Assembly (NCBI GenBank): GCA_963575645.1
Contig: OY754466.1
Coordinates: 40,084,001 to 40,148,000, forward strand
Length of the DNA: 64,000 bases
Direction of reading: 5' to 3'
Origin: Xanthostigma xanthostigma
Lineage: Eukaryota > Arthropoda > Insecta > Raphidioptera > Raphidiidae
A program made the position numbers and the translations under genes. Positions 11,752 to 23,861 of this stretch are shown in pieces; positions within the stretch are counted from its first letter, which is position 1; each line of letters opens with the position of its first letter. Below the pieces are notes generated by a model that made no database searches, was not told the origin of the DNA, and saw nothing but the letters and a program-made list of their open reading frames with translations.

Positions 11752-11850
11752 TTACTAGCGGCCCGGTTCGGCTTCGCTCGAATTTGTAGATTTCCACCGT
11801 TGCAAAGTTGCTCCACGAAAAGCGTTTTTATTTTAACGCGATAATATATA
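11752..11850 (+). repeat. Dispersed repeat family A, partial
   Basis: GGCCCGGTTCGGCTTCGCTC and CACGAAAAGCGTTTTTATTT match the copies at 3221 and 62426. The tail is replaced by an ATATATAT stretch and a short GC-rich palindrome near 11855-11890. Confidence 0.7.
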
Positions 11851-12311
11851 TATATTCGAGCACTCCGGCTGCGCCGTCGTGCTCGATACCTTAACCTCAG
11901 CAACACGTGGTGGTTATGCTATTGAATTGTAGCTTATATGAAACGTTGCGCCATCTATTGAATATTCACTCAATCCAGTCAACAGATAATTATGACTGTC
12001 AAGGAATAGACAAATAATTTGCAATAAAATAATATTGCGACTATAAATTAAAATGTAAGCTATCCTATCTTTCAAGTTGGGTCGAATTGCACACGGTGTG
12101 CAAATCAAATTTAAAATCGGTTCAGTAGTTTAGGAGTTCATCGCGGACAAACATGTGACACGTAATTTTTATATATAAAGATGAGTGTAGGCCACTTTAT
12201 TTCCGCCGCTCCATGTACATACCTTTCTAAAATAATGATTTTTCATTTGTAGTAAAGAAGGCCTTAAAGTTAAATAAATGAATGAATTAGTCATTAAGAA
12301 AGAGCGCTTTT

Positions 12312-12548
12312 TTACAAGATATACAATTTTTTACGGGACTTTTTAATAGCAAAATCGTCTATAATATCATCATAGTTTATGGTGTTTATTATCTCTGCTT
12401 CTATGTAGAGTAGAGCTAGAGAATTCTTTTTTTCTTGAGACAATGAAGACCTTTGATAATTTTTCACGCGTTTTAAACAGGAAAAACTCCTTTCCCCAGA
12501 ACAATTTGTAGCCGGAGTGGAAAGTGCAATGCGGAGAGCTATATCCAA
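12312..12548 (-). pseudogene. hAT-like transposase C-terminal fragment (ZMYM1/THAP-associated type)
   Basis: A 78-codon fragment containing LSTPATNCSGERSFSCLKRV, NYQRSSLSQEKKNSLALLYI and a D-D-I-I-D-D-F-A tail. This block is the C-terminal dimerisation segment of the hAT-related transposases often annotated as zinc finger MYM-type 1-like or 52 kDa repressor-like. Upstream catalytic parts are missing. A hAT-type terminus (CAGGGGTCGGCAACTTTTG, minus strand) lies at about 12929-12947, perhaps from the same element. Confidence 0.8.
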
Positions 12549-12947
12549 GTTATAGGGTTTGACTTTTATCCTCTGAACTCAAGTGACCCTCCTCTGAAAT
12601 CTGCCGCCCCTAGGACGCTGCCGTTTTTAGGCGAGGGGAAAAGATTTGAGATGAAGGGTGCAGGGGGTGTTTGCAGGGACGAATACTCTTAACTGTGTAC
12701 TGACGTTTTGTATCAATTTTATATAGGTAATAGCGCAACAAATAAACATTTATTATTATATTATACCCGAGGACGACACGTCGCGCCGGGGGAGGTGCGG
12801 GTGAGATGCGAGTGGAAATGGTTGAGACATGGTGCTCAATCATGGATCGATTGGACAATTTTTAAGGGTTTATATATAAAATAATAATTTTTTGCGTTTG
12901 GAACTGGGCCGCAACTTTACATCAAAAGTTGCCGACCCCTGGTCTGA
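12549..12947 (-). mobile_element. hAT element remnant with terminal repeat
   Basis: The right boundary, read on the minus strand, starts CAGGGGTCGGCAACTTTTG, a form typical of hAT-Charlie ends. It lies next to the transposase remnant at 12312-12548 in the same orientation, implying a decayed element of at least 640 bp. The other end was not found. Confidence 0.55.
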
Positions 12948-12954
12948 CTAAAAA

Positions 12955-13130
12955 TAGATTACTTTTGCTCTAAATTTTTTTTTTTTAAATGTTCGTTTTT
13001 AGAGTTATTCAGCGAGAAAAAATAAGTTTTAGAACTTTTTTCTCGAAAAAGAAATTTTGAAGAAAAACCTCAAACAATTTTGATTTTTCCTCGCCGAATA
13101 ACTCAAAAAACTGACAATTTCAGATAAAAT
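12955..13130. repeat. Imperfect inverted repeat
   Basis: AGAGTTATTCAGCGAGAAAA on the left faces TTTTTCCTCGCCGAATAACT on the right, with AT-rich arms outside. It is a small hairpin-forming element; no TSD was found. Confidence 0.55.
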
Positions 13131-13773
13131 GTTTGTGACTTTTTATACGTAACACGAGTATCGTCTTGATATTATGATTCGAGTGACAGTCAAAACTCGC
13201 TGTTCCTCGTTATAACTTAAAATATCTTCATTCACGAACAAGATACATAAACCACCATTACTTTTTGGTTAATTATATTTAAACAACAAAAAAAATTAAT
13301 TATTCATAAACTGGATAGGGATAAAATTGTGGTCTGCGTCGCTAATATTCAAATTTGTTTCGTTTACATATGTCGATTTATCTTCATCACCAGATGTTTG
13401 CGGGGGACTGCGTGCCGTGCATAAAATTTAACAGTAGTTGATTTTGAGTGTTGTATATTTTTGAACAGAGAGGTCAACAGCTCATAAACTCTATACTTTA
13501 CATAACTGTCTCTTATTTTGTACCAAAAACCATCTAGCAGAATATTATTAATTCTAAATATGTAGCATATGGCTTTTTGATAAATAAATTAACCACGAAC
13601 AGTTATTTAATAAATGACGGTTACAAGTTAATTAATACAACTATTTTTATATATTCATCATTTAATAGTTTTTTATTGCATAAAGGTGACTTATGAATGC
13701 ATAATTGTACTATATAATTAGATTTACTCAGTGTAGCGTTAATATGGTCCAGTATATTATAATTAGAGGTTTC
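13131..13773. other. No gene seen
   Basis: AT-rich sequence without a convincing open frame or a repeat boundary that I could define. Confidence 0.4.
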
Positions 13774-13781
13774 GTTGAGAG

Positions 13782-14638
13782 CAATGGCGTAGATATAGGG
13801 GGCAAAGGGGGTAATTACTACCCCCCCGGATCATGATAATGAAAAAATAAAACTGAAAAAAACGAGTGTGCTTTAGACCACACGACTGAAGTAAAACTTC
13901 TTCCTGCCATATTTTGTTATTATTCACCCGAAAATTCACAAAATATGAACTTTAAAATGAAATTACAATTTTATTCACTTTAAACGTAGAATATTTAATG
14001 TATTGAATAAAATATTAATTTATAAAATTGTTCAAGAACGAAATGAACAGTCTAATGTAAGAAGAAAGAAATATAAACATAAAGATAATGAAAACAAAAG
14101 TAATAGGTACATTGCAATTACTTAGCTCTCGATGGATTTTAAGCGTAAATCTTTATGAAATATTATTTGGCTCTGCATGTCAAGTAGGTTTACAAAACTT
14201 TTTTTCTGTCACCCGATAGCGCCACTGGCAAGTAAAGTATGTGTCATTCTATAATTGTTAGTACTGCTTATATTTTCACCTGATGGCGCCACTAGCCAGT
14301 GACGTATTTGTCATCCTCTTTCTATCTTTACTAACTTATATCTCCCTCTCAACTTCCGTTCGCCTCGCCCGATCACACTTCCGTAAATCTCTCATCACGC
14401 ATTCACCAGCTTACTCCCGAAGTCAAGCGTACGTAAAGAAGTTTTACTTCAATAATATGAGAACTTGGCTAAAAATAAAATTTAGAAATACTTTTTGAAA
14501 AGGTATTTGTAAAATTAGTTTGGGAATTAATATTTTGCTTGACACCTTCCTTGGTGAGTATTCTTGCGTGGTATTAATAAAACTTAAAAACATTTTTTTT
14601 ACTTTACCCCTTCCAGAAAAAAAATATCTACGCCCTTG
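13782..14638. mobile_element. hAT-type MITE, CAAGGGCGTAGAT family, copy 2 with insertion
   Basis: The termini match the 2838-3122 element (one end reads CAATGGCGTAGAT). It has a perfect 8-bp TSD, GTTGAGAG (13774-13781 and 14639-14646). Comparison with copy 1 shows about 590 extra bases between roughly 13862 and 14453, starting ACGAGTGTGCTTTAGACCAC and ending near GAAGTTTTACTTCAATA. A short relative of the insert is at about 54250. The open frame at 14283-14498 lies inside the insert and is not a recognisable gene. Confidence 0.85.
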
Positions 14639-15000
14639 GTTGAGAGTATGATCAACGTTATTTACAACTGTTATATAAAATTGCAAAAAAAGTACTTATT
14701 TGCACGATCTCTTATAAAATAGCTGATTTTCATGCGATTGTGCGAAATGACCCATTTCGCATTAGTGCGATCTATAAATTAATTGCCTCAAGCGGGGGCG
14801 GATCTATGGGCCTTGAGATTGTTAAATGAGAAATCTTTAAATTGGGGTTTAAAATTTATTTTTAAAAAGATCAAAATCAGAAATAAAACTTGGTGACCTG
14901 ACCAAGCAAATAATACTACAAAAACACCCAAAAAAAGATCAAAATTCATCCAAAAAAAATATCAAAATTCACTCATGATATTGATAATTATTATTAGTGA

Positions 15001-15400
15001 CCATTTTTAGGCGCGAATAGCGTAAGCTAAAGCGCCTATATGTACTCGCTTTGTCTGTGAATCTGTGAATCTGTGAATCTGTGAATCTGTGAATCTGTGA
15101 ATCTGTGAGTCACGCTTTTTGTATCCAGCGTACAGCCCAAACGACTTAACCGATTTTAAAAAACTTTTTTTTGTTCGATTTGTCTCCGGCTAACTTAAAT
15201 CCTAACGTCGCCCGATTTTTGAATTTTTGCTCCAGAGGGGAGCAATTTAGAAAAAACGAAGTTTTTCGCTTATAACTCGCTCAATTTAAATCAGATCGGT
15301 TCGAAACCTGTCTTAAACGAAAGAGGAGAAAATTTTACATAAATTTCGTACAACAGAATTCGCCCAATCACTTTTCTTATACACATTTATATAGAAATAA
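15001..15400 (+). repeat. Dispersed element head with 9-bp tandem repeat
   Basis: It begins with a hairpin (TAGGCGCGAATAGCG ... AAAGCGCCTA) followed by about six units of TCTGTGAA plus T/G (15047-15108), then ACGACTTAACCGATTTTAAA. The ordering of hairpin, short tandem repeat and A-rich 'cgacttaaccgatttt' block resembles non-autonomous insect elements. Non-coding. Confidence 0.55.
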
Positions 15401-15500
15401 ATTCAATCTGATATAACCGATAGCAAACATCTTTCGGTTATCTCTCTCTGTTGCACGGTATAACATGGTAATTTAATTATTGCGTATGTTCTGTCTTAAA

Positions 15501-15527
15501 ATAAAATTGGTCGATAATTTTATTTAT
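15501..15527 (+). repeat. Family K fragment
   Basis: ATTGGTCGATAATTTTATTT matches the right arm of the 8481-8589 unit. Only one arm is present. Confidence 0.55.
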
Positions 15528-15689
15528 GACAATAATAAAACAAAGGAGATAGCATTTGTTCAAAAACGGATGCCATTTGAAATATTTATGAAAAGCAACG
15601 CCTTCTAAGTTAACAATTTGAATAACTAATTATTAGAACTTAATACTTTGACAGCTGATGCAAACGTCACTTTTGACATTTCTTATCAT

Positions 15690-15904
15690 TCCGACATCAA
15701 GGAAGAGCGGATTGAAACCAAATTTTGGAAGGATGTTTGATATGCAAATACGAAGTGGCCTATTGTTTTTGGGGAACATCGGCGCATGCGTAAAAGAATA
15801 TATCTCTTATAATGTTGTTTTATATAATAATAATATAGTTTTTAAAACGGTTTTTACTCTATCTATTTTTACTAGAAGTTTTTGTAAATTTTTTGGGGAA
15901 AATC
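15690..15904 (+). repeat. Dispersed repeat family J, left part of satellite locus
   Basis: Contains AGCGGATTGAAACCAAATTT and CGGCGCATGCGTAAAAGAA. Other copies are at 20110-20790, 27755-27900 (minus), 29745-30110, 31365-31530 (minus) and 49985-50120 (minus). Here it runs directly into the 120-bp satellite array at ATCGGTGACGTCAC. Confidence 0.7.
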
Positions 15905-18900
15905 GGTGACGTCACTATAAATCCAATATGGCGGACTTCTAAAGATGGCGGACTAATTTTATTATGCTTTCCTACAATATGGGTATCAAATGAAAGGGCT
16001 TGCTGAGAATAACTCGAAAAATAAAGTGACGTCACTCTAAATCCAATATGGCGGACTTCTAAAGATGGCGGACTAATTTTATTATGCTTTCCTACAATAT
16101 GGGTATCAAATGAAAGGGCTTGCTGAGAATAACTCGAAAAATAAAGTGACGTCACTCTACATCCAATATGGCGGACTTCTAAAGATGGCGGACTAATTTT
16201 ATTATGCTTTCCTACAATATGGGTATCAAATAAAAGGGCTTGCTGAGAATAACTCGAAAAATAAAGTGACGTGACTCTACATCCAATATGGCGGACTTCT
16301 AAAGATGGCGGACTAATTTAATTATGTTTTCCTACAACATGGGTATCAAATGAAAGGGCTTGCTGAGAATAACTCGAAAAATAAAGTGACATTACTCTAA
16401 ATCCAATATGGCGGACTTCTAAAGATGGCGGACTAATTTTATTATGCTTTACTACAATATGGGTATCAAATGAAAGGGCTTGCTGAAAGTAACTCGAAAC
16501 ATAAAGTGACGTCACTCTAAATCCAATATGGCGGACTTCTAAAGATGGCGGACTAATTTTATTATGCTTTCCTACAATATGGGTATCAAATGAAAGGGCT
16601 TGCTGAGAATAACTCGAAAAATAAAGTGACGTCACTCTAAATCCAATATGGCGGACTTCTAAAGATGGCGGACTAATTTTATTATGCTTTCCTACAATAT
16701 GGGTATCAAATGAAAGGGCTTGCTGAGAATAACTCGAAAAATAAAGTGACGTCACTCTACATCCAATATGGCGGACTTCTAAAGATGGCGGACTAATTTT
16801 ATTATGCTTTCCTACAATATGGGTATCAAATAAAAGGGCTTGCTGAGAATAACTCGAAAAATAAAGTGACGTGACTCTACATCCAATATGGCGGACTTCT
16901 AAAGATGGCGGACTAATTTAATTATGTTTTCCTACAACATGGGTATCAAATGAAAGGGCTTGCTGAGAATAACTCGAAAAATAAAGTGACATTACTCTAA
17001 ATCCAATATGGCGGACTTCTAAAGATGGCGGACTAATTTTATTATGCTTTACTACAATATGGGTATCAAATGAAAGGGCTTGCTGAAAGTAACTCGAAAC
17101 ATAAAGTGACGTCACTCTAAATCCAATATGGCGGACTTCTAAAGATGGCGGACTAATTTTATTATGCTTTCCTACAATATGGGTATCAAATGAAAGGGCT
17201 TGCTGAGAATAACTCGAAAAATAAAGTGACGTCACTCTAAATCCAATATGGCGGACTTCTAAAGATGGCGGACTAATTTAATTATGTTTTCCTACAACAT
17301 GGGTATCAAATGAAAAGGCTTGCTGAGAATAACTCGAAAAATAAAGTGACATTACTCTAAATCCAATATGGCGGACTTCTAAAGATGGCGGACTAATTTT
17401 ATTATGCTTTACTACAATATGGGTATCAAATGAAAGGGCTTGCTGAAAGTAACTCGAAACATAAAGTGACGTCACTCTAAATCCAATATGGCGGACTTCT
17501 AAAGATGGCGGACTAATTTTATTATGCTTTCCTACAATATGGGTATCAAATGAAAGGGCTTGCTGAGAATAACTCGAAAAATAAAGTGACATTACTCTAA
17601 ATCCAATATGGCGGACTTCTAAAGATGGCGGACTAATTTTATTATGTTTTCCTACAATATGGGTATCAAATGAAAGGGCTTGCTGAGAATAACTCGAAAA
17701 ATAAAGTGACATTACTCTAAATCCAATATGGCGGACTTCTAAAGATGGCGGACTAATTTTATTATGCTTTCCAACAATATGGGTATCAAATGAAAGGGCT
17801 TGCTGAAAATAACTCCAAAAATAAAGTGACGTCACTCTAAATCCAATATGGCGGACTTCTAAAGATGGCGGACTAATTTTATTATGCTTTCCTACAATAT
17901 GGGTATCAAATGAAAGGGCTTGCTGAGAATAACTCGAAAAATAAAGTGACGTCACTCTACATCCAATATGGCGGACTTCTAAAGATGGCGGACTAATTTT
18001 ATTATGTTTTCCTACAATATGGGTATCAAATGAAAGGGCTTGCTGAGAATAACTCGAAAAATAAAGTGACATAACTCTAAATCCAATATGGCGGACTTCT
18101 AAAGATGGCGGACTAATTTTATTATGCTTTCCTACAATATGGGTATCAAATGAAAGGGCTTGCTGAGAGTAACTCGAAACATAAAGTGACGTCACTCTAA
18201 ATCCAATATGGCGGACTTCTAAAGATAGCGGACTAATTTTATTATGCTTTCCTACAATATGGGTATCAAATGAAAGGGCTTGCTGAGAATAACTCGAAAC
18301 ATAAAGTTACGTCACTCTAAATCCAATATGGCGGACTTCTAAAGATGGCGGACTAATTTTATTATGCTTTCCTACAATATGGGTATCAAATGAAAGGGCT
18401 TGCTGAGAATAACTCGAAAAATAAAGTGACATTACGCTAAATCCAATATGGCGGACTTCTAAAGATGCCGGACTAATTTTATTATGCTTTCCTACAATAT
18501 GGGTATCAAATGAAAGGGCTTTCTGAGAATAACTCGAAAAATAAAGTGACGTCACTCTACATCCAATATGGCGGACTTCTAAAGATGGCGGACTAATTTT
18601 ATTATGTTTTCCTACAATATGGGTATCAAATGAAAGGGCTTGCTGAGAATAACTCGAAAAATAAAGTGACGTCACTCTAAATCCAATATGGCGGACTTCT
18701 AAAGATGGCGGACTAATTTTATTATGTTTTCCTACAATATGGGTATCAAATGAAAGGGCTTGCTGAGAATAACTCGAAAAATAAAGTGACGTCACTCTAC
18801 ATCCAATATGGCGGACTTCTAAAGATGGCGGACTAATTTTATTATGTTTTCCTACAATATGGGTATCAAATGAAAGGGCTTGCTGAGAATAACTCGAAAA

Positions 18901-19913
18901 ATAAAGTGACATTACTCTAAATCCAATATGGCGGACTTCTAAAGATGGCGGACTAATTTTATTATGTTTTCCTACAATATGGGTATCAAATGAAAGGGCT
19001 TGCTGAGAATAACTCGAAAAATAAAGTGACATTACTCTAAATCCAATATGGCGGACTTCTAAAGATGGCGGACTAATTTTATTATGCTTTCCAACAATAT
19101 GGGTATCAAATGAAAGGGCTTGCTGAGAATAACTCGAAAAATAAAGTGACGTCACTCTAAATCCAATATGGCGGACTTCTAAAAATGGCGAACTAATTTT
19201 ATTATACTTTCCTACAATATGGGTATCAAATGAAAGGGCTTGCTGAGAATAACTCGAAAAATATAGTGACGTCACTCTACATCCAATATGGCGGACTTCT
19301 AAAGATGGCGGACTAATTTTATTATGTTTTCCTACAATATGGGTATCAAATGAAAGGGCTTGCTGAGAATAACTCGAAAAATAAAGTGACATTACTCTAA
19401 ATCCAATATGGCGGACTTCTAAAGATGGCGGACTAATTTTATTATTCTTTCCTACAATATGGGTATCAAATGAAAGGGCTTGCTGAGAGTAACTCGAAAA
19501 ATAAAGTGACATTACTCTAAATCCAATATGGCGGACTTCTAAAGATGACGGACTAATTTTATTATGCTTTCCTACAATATGGGTATCAAATGAAAGGGCT
19601 TGCTGAGAATAACTCGAAAAATAAAGTGGCATTACTCTAAATCCAATATGGCGGACTTCTAAAGATGGCGGACTAATTTTATTATGCTTTCCTACAATAT
19701 GGGTATCAAATGAAAGGGCTTGCTGAAAATAACTCGAAACATAAAGTGACGTCACTCTAAATCCAATATGACGGAGTTCTAAAGATGGCGGACTAATTTT
19801 ACTATGCTTTCTTACAATATGGGTATCAAATGAAAGGGCTTGCTGAGAATAACTCGAAAAATAAAGTGACGTCACTCTAAATCCAATATGGCGGACTTCT
19901 AAAGATGGTGACT
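15905..19913. repeat. 120-bp satellite array, about 33 monomers
   Basis: A tandem array with exact 120-bp periodicity. Each monomer has two ATGGCGGACT-type blocks, GGGTATCAAATGAAAGGGCT, and either GTGACGTCAC or GTGACATTAC at the junction. Neighbouring monomers differ at a few diagnostic sites. These sites recur in order (16141-16740, then 16741-17220, then a shorter version from 17221), giving a 4-5 monomer higher-order unit. Because 120 is divisible by 3, long minus-strand frames (up to 522 codons) appear, but they are a by-product of the array. Confidence 0.95.
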
Positions 19914-20109
19914 AAGTTTTTGACGTGATACGTCTTATAAATTGATGAAACACCAGCTGCACGCACGAAAAAGTGTAACGTTCCATAACGTTCCGCCTGA
20001 CCCTGTGCGTGTAAGCGAGAGCGCAGTAATGTATTATTAAATATGATATTCGAGCGGAATACGTTATCACGTAAAACTATCGTCCGTAAACCGACTTTAC
20101 AGACAACCA

Positions 20110-20790
20110 ATTTTTTTATATAATAATGGTGTAATTTTTATAATGTTTTATTATTCTACTTTACAAGAAAGTTTTCTAAAATGTTTTTTGAGGGAAAGTC
20201 GGCGCATGCGCAGAAGAGGTATAAGTTATAAAGTTGTTTGTTAATAACAACGGTATACTTTTCATAACAGTTTATTATTCGATTTATTTTTACAAGAGTT
20301 TTGTATAATTTTTGGGAAAAATCGGCGCATGCGCAAAAGAGATACAAGCCATAGTTGTTTTTTATATAATAATGGTGTACTTTTTATAATGTTTTATTAT
20401 TCTACTTTACAAGAAAGTTTTGTAAAATGTTTTTGAGGGAAAGTCGGCGCATGCGCAGAAGAGGTATAAGTTATAAAGTTGTTTGTATATAACAATGGTA
20501 TACTTCTCATAACAGTTTATTATTCGATCTATTTTTACAAGAGTTTTGTATAATTTTTGGGAAAAATCGGCGCATGCGCAAAAGAGATACGTGCCATCGT
20601 TGTTTTTTATATAATAATGGTGTACTTTTTATAATGTTTTATTATTCTATTTTAAAGAAAGTTTTGTAAAAAATTCTTTGAGCTAAAGTCGGCACATATA
20701 TGTTATAAAGTTGTTTTTATATAATAATTGGGTACTTTTCATAACGGTTTATTTTTCTATCTGTTTTTACAAGAAAGTTATGAATTTTTT
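20110..20790 (+). repeat. Family J tandem units of about 240 bp
   Basis: Two full copies and a partial copy (about 20112, 20356 and 20601) of a unit that itself contains two half-units. Each half-unit has GGCGCATGCGCARAAGAG and a TTTATTATTCKA-like block. The same half-unit forms the left border of the satellite at 15780-15905. The satellite therefore interrupts, or grew within, this element. Confidence 0.8.
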
Positions 20791-20799
20791 TTTCTAAAC

Positions 20800-22349
20800 T
20801 CATAATTTCAGAAATATTTTGAAAACAAATCTGTTATTCTTTTGTTCTGAAGATGTTAGTTATGTTTAATTTTTGCATGACACAATAACATATTACATAG
20901 AGAACCATGAATTTATTAAAATTATATTTTCCTTTCTGTGTTTCATTATTTTCAACTGTTATTTTTACTTAGAATAAGTAAATTAAGTTATACTATATTA
21001 TTCTCCAAGTGTCGTTAAATATATACACCGATTTTCAAGCAAAACACCGGGGTATATGACGTAAAATTTCGCGCCTTGTAATTCTTGAATTACTTGGGTA
21101 TATACTCCCACTGGTTTACTATACGATTAGTGCTAATTATTCTTAATGAAAATGTATTAAAAGTTTGTGACGATAATTCAATTTTGACAGTGGGCGGCCC
21201 GGGGCTTAAGCCCTATTAGCCCGTATGCAGATCCGTCTCTGGCACCAGGACCCAGGCGTAACAAAGGAGCTGACCGGGCGTCAAAATTGTAGATGTGACA
21301 AAAGTCAAACATGACTTTCATCAACCAAAATTCCACGCGTCCTACGAAAACAGTTTTTTTCGTGAGAACACTTAACTGTCAGATAAATAAATGGGTGTAT
21401 TTATAGTTTATACTTATTATATGAAGTGAAAAATAATAAATTGAAAATATGAATTTGTATACTAGGCTTAAATAACCTTGACTGTTGGTGACGTTATAAC
21501 TGAGATAGACATTTTCACTTTTAACAGAAATCCCTTTTGGGTTTTTATGCATTTTGTATACCTATACGCAATTTTACAGATTTAAGATTAAAATATTCAA
21601 TTTTTCAAATTTATTATAATCGAACATGGATTCAAGGTTTCTTTGTAGGTGCTTTGTATCCAAATAAAAGTAGTTTGCACCCCCTAGGTAGATAGAATGA
21701 CAGGTGTAACAGGTGATATAAAATCATTAATAATAATCTATGTATATAAAAATAAACAAGAAAATAACAGATCCACTATACCTTAGAGCTATAAGTTCTT
21801 GGATATGTTAAGATTTTTCACATTATTTTGCTGAATGCTTGGTCTAGGCGCATAAAGTAAGTATGTAATAGCATTGATTAAAATATTAGTGTAATACCTT
21901 ATACTCAATGGTAATAGTTATTAAAGCACTATAATAACATTATATAAATTCACTGCTATAATATTCAGTCAATTGTGATTTTGAATCTCTACCAAATAAT
22001 TTCGGCTGTGACACGGACGTTTACAATTATACAACCAGGTCCGTGTAGCCACCAGTTCCATGTGCTTATTAGTTCCGAGTACCTAAAAGTTCCAAATAAT
22101 ACGTGTACCTACGACTGTCTACGACTCAAACTTGGACCTACATCCATCCAACTTACACAGATGATACGAGTCTGGACCGGTATACATCCGGACCTACTCA
22201 TCTCTATAATAGTCATTAGTTTCTTGGAAAAATTATTTGGAAGTTGTTTGTTATTTGGTAACTGTTTTTTCTTAATTTATTCGTTACCAAGATTTTAGAA
22301 ACACTTACTTATAATTTTTCTTACAAAAGTAATGATAGCTTATTGATTC
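20800..22349. other. No gene seen
   Basis: AT-rich. The GGCGGCCCGGGGCTTAAGCC stretch near 21190 looks like decayed element sequence. The 107-codon frame at 21975-22298 has no recognisable domain and I do not call it. Confidence 0.4.
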
Positions 22350-22408
22350 CAAAAGTTTGATCTAGACTAAAATTCTAAGAATTGAATTTTAGCCTAGATC
22401 AAACTTTT
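22350..22408. repeat. Short palindrome
   Basis: AAAAGTTTGATCTAGACTAA faces an inverse ending TTAGCCTAGATCAAACTTTT across about 20 bp. It is a small foldback sequence with one internal mismatch. Confidence 0.6.
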
Positions 22409-23861
22409 ATATGAAGAGAATTGGATTTAAAATTGCAATTAAAAAGTAATGTGACTTTTATCGTTTTTAACCGTTTCTAATCGGTTATTTTCAAATAACA
22501 GTAAGAGTTATACCTAATAACAGTTTGTTCCATCATTTGAATTGATGGTTTTGCTTGGCTATTTTGTTAGATGCAAGCATAGTTCTGTGTCGAGCAACAG
22601 GTGTTTCAGTAACATTTGTTTTTGTGGGGGTCCTCGATCTTTACAACGTCGTCCCTCACTCGGCTCGTGGTTAACACATGCTAAAGAGATCTTGGGAGAC
22701 AGATAAAAAATGTTTAAATTACAATGCTATCAAGAGTTATTTCTTGTTGCTCTAACAGTCTACAGTTATACCGACTTTTCAAGTTCAAGAAATACTTATA
22801 GTTAACTACAATATTTTTATTTGATGATTATTAAAGTAAAAGTTGAAAAATATATTCTAAATAACGGAAAGCTGAAGACGAATTTAGGGTACGTCTTTTA
22901 GGCAAGTTAAAATAATAAAAAAACAGTATTTATCAATGGATGAATCTGGAATCGCGAGTCTGGCAGAACGTTTGCGGTTAAGTCGCTTCTGGGTAGCATA
23001 TGACATTTGCAAAAAAATAAACCAAAAAAATATGTTTTAGGCCACTAGAAATTTTTTTAATTTTTTATTTTAGCATTTATATAATCCAGAAATAAAAATC
23101 CCCATCTATTTTGTCGGTTTTAAAGTAATTTAATTTTTAACGACCAGTCTCATATATCGTCGTTGGTTCTGTAATAGCTCTTATGTGCATAGTTGGCAGA
23201 TTTTACATTTTTTAAATGAAAAGATTCAGGAAACGGAGCTCTATACACTAGTAATACCTTCAAATTAATTTTACAGTAACCAACAAGGGGAAATAACTCT
23301 TATGTGAAAAGTTGTATCAAATAATTCCTCCCATGTGCCAATAAATCCGAAAGTAACGTTAAATATTTTTTAAGAAAATACTTCGTCTTAATTAAACATG
23401 TATAGTGAAGATAAGTATGAATTAGTAATATACCTCTGAAATTGCTAGTTCTTAATTAATGCTGAAATTATCACTTTTTGGCCTTCCTGCAAATTTTACT
23501 TTTTGCACATTAGAGGAGGTATTACAGAACCAACGACGATATATGGAAAAAAATGGTGGATGCGACATTATATTTGACCTAAATTGCGTCCGTATGCCAA
23601 ATCTCAATTCGTATAAGTATAATATTTCTATATGCAGTCGGCTGCAGTCAATTCGCACTCAACGCTTTTCCATTAGCAGTCACTCGACGCTCAGACTCAA
23701 AAGATTGCGTGCACTCAGCTGAAGTATTCGAAGCGTGCCTTATAGAGTAATACGGTATACGTATCAATGTTTTGTAAGAATCGTGTGGCCAAATAGCCTA
23801 GGGGAAGAAAAAATGTCATCGTAAATTGCGAGTGTCAAAGAACTTTTTGTAAAGTATATAT
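22409..23861. other. No gene seen
   Basis: AT-rich. The overlapping frames of 87 and 68 codons at 23450-23722 lie on opposite strands in a less AT-rich patch. Neither has a domain, a start context or a splice context that I can defend. Confidence 0.35.

Noticed and set aside
12610..12858. 82-codon minus-strand frame
   Set aside because: It lies in the decayed terminal part of a hAT element, has no domain and is not continuous with the transposase remnant.
15859..19875. Long minus-strand open frames (98 to 522 codons) with a 40-residue repeat
   Set aside because: They lie entirely in the 120-bp satellite. A period divisible by three with no stop in that phase gives them automatically. Other monomers break the frame (for example at 16230), and there is no start or splice support.
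15905..19913. CRISPR-like array
   Set aside because: The repeats are contiguous 120-bp monomers with no unique spacers, and the genome is eukaryotic.
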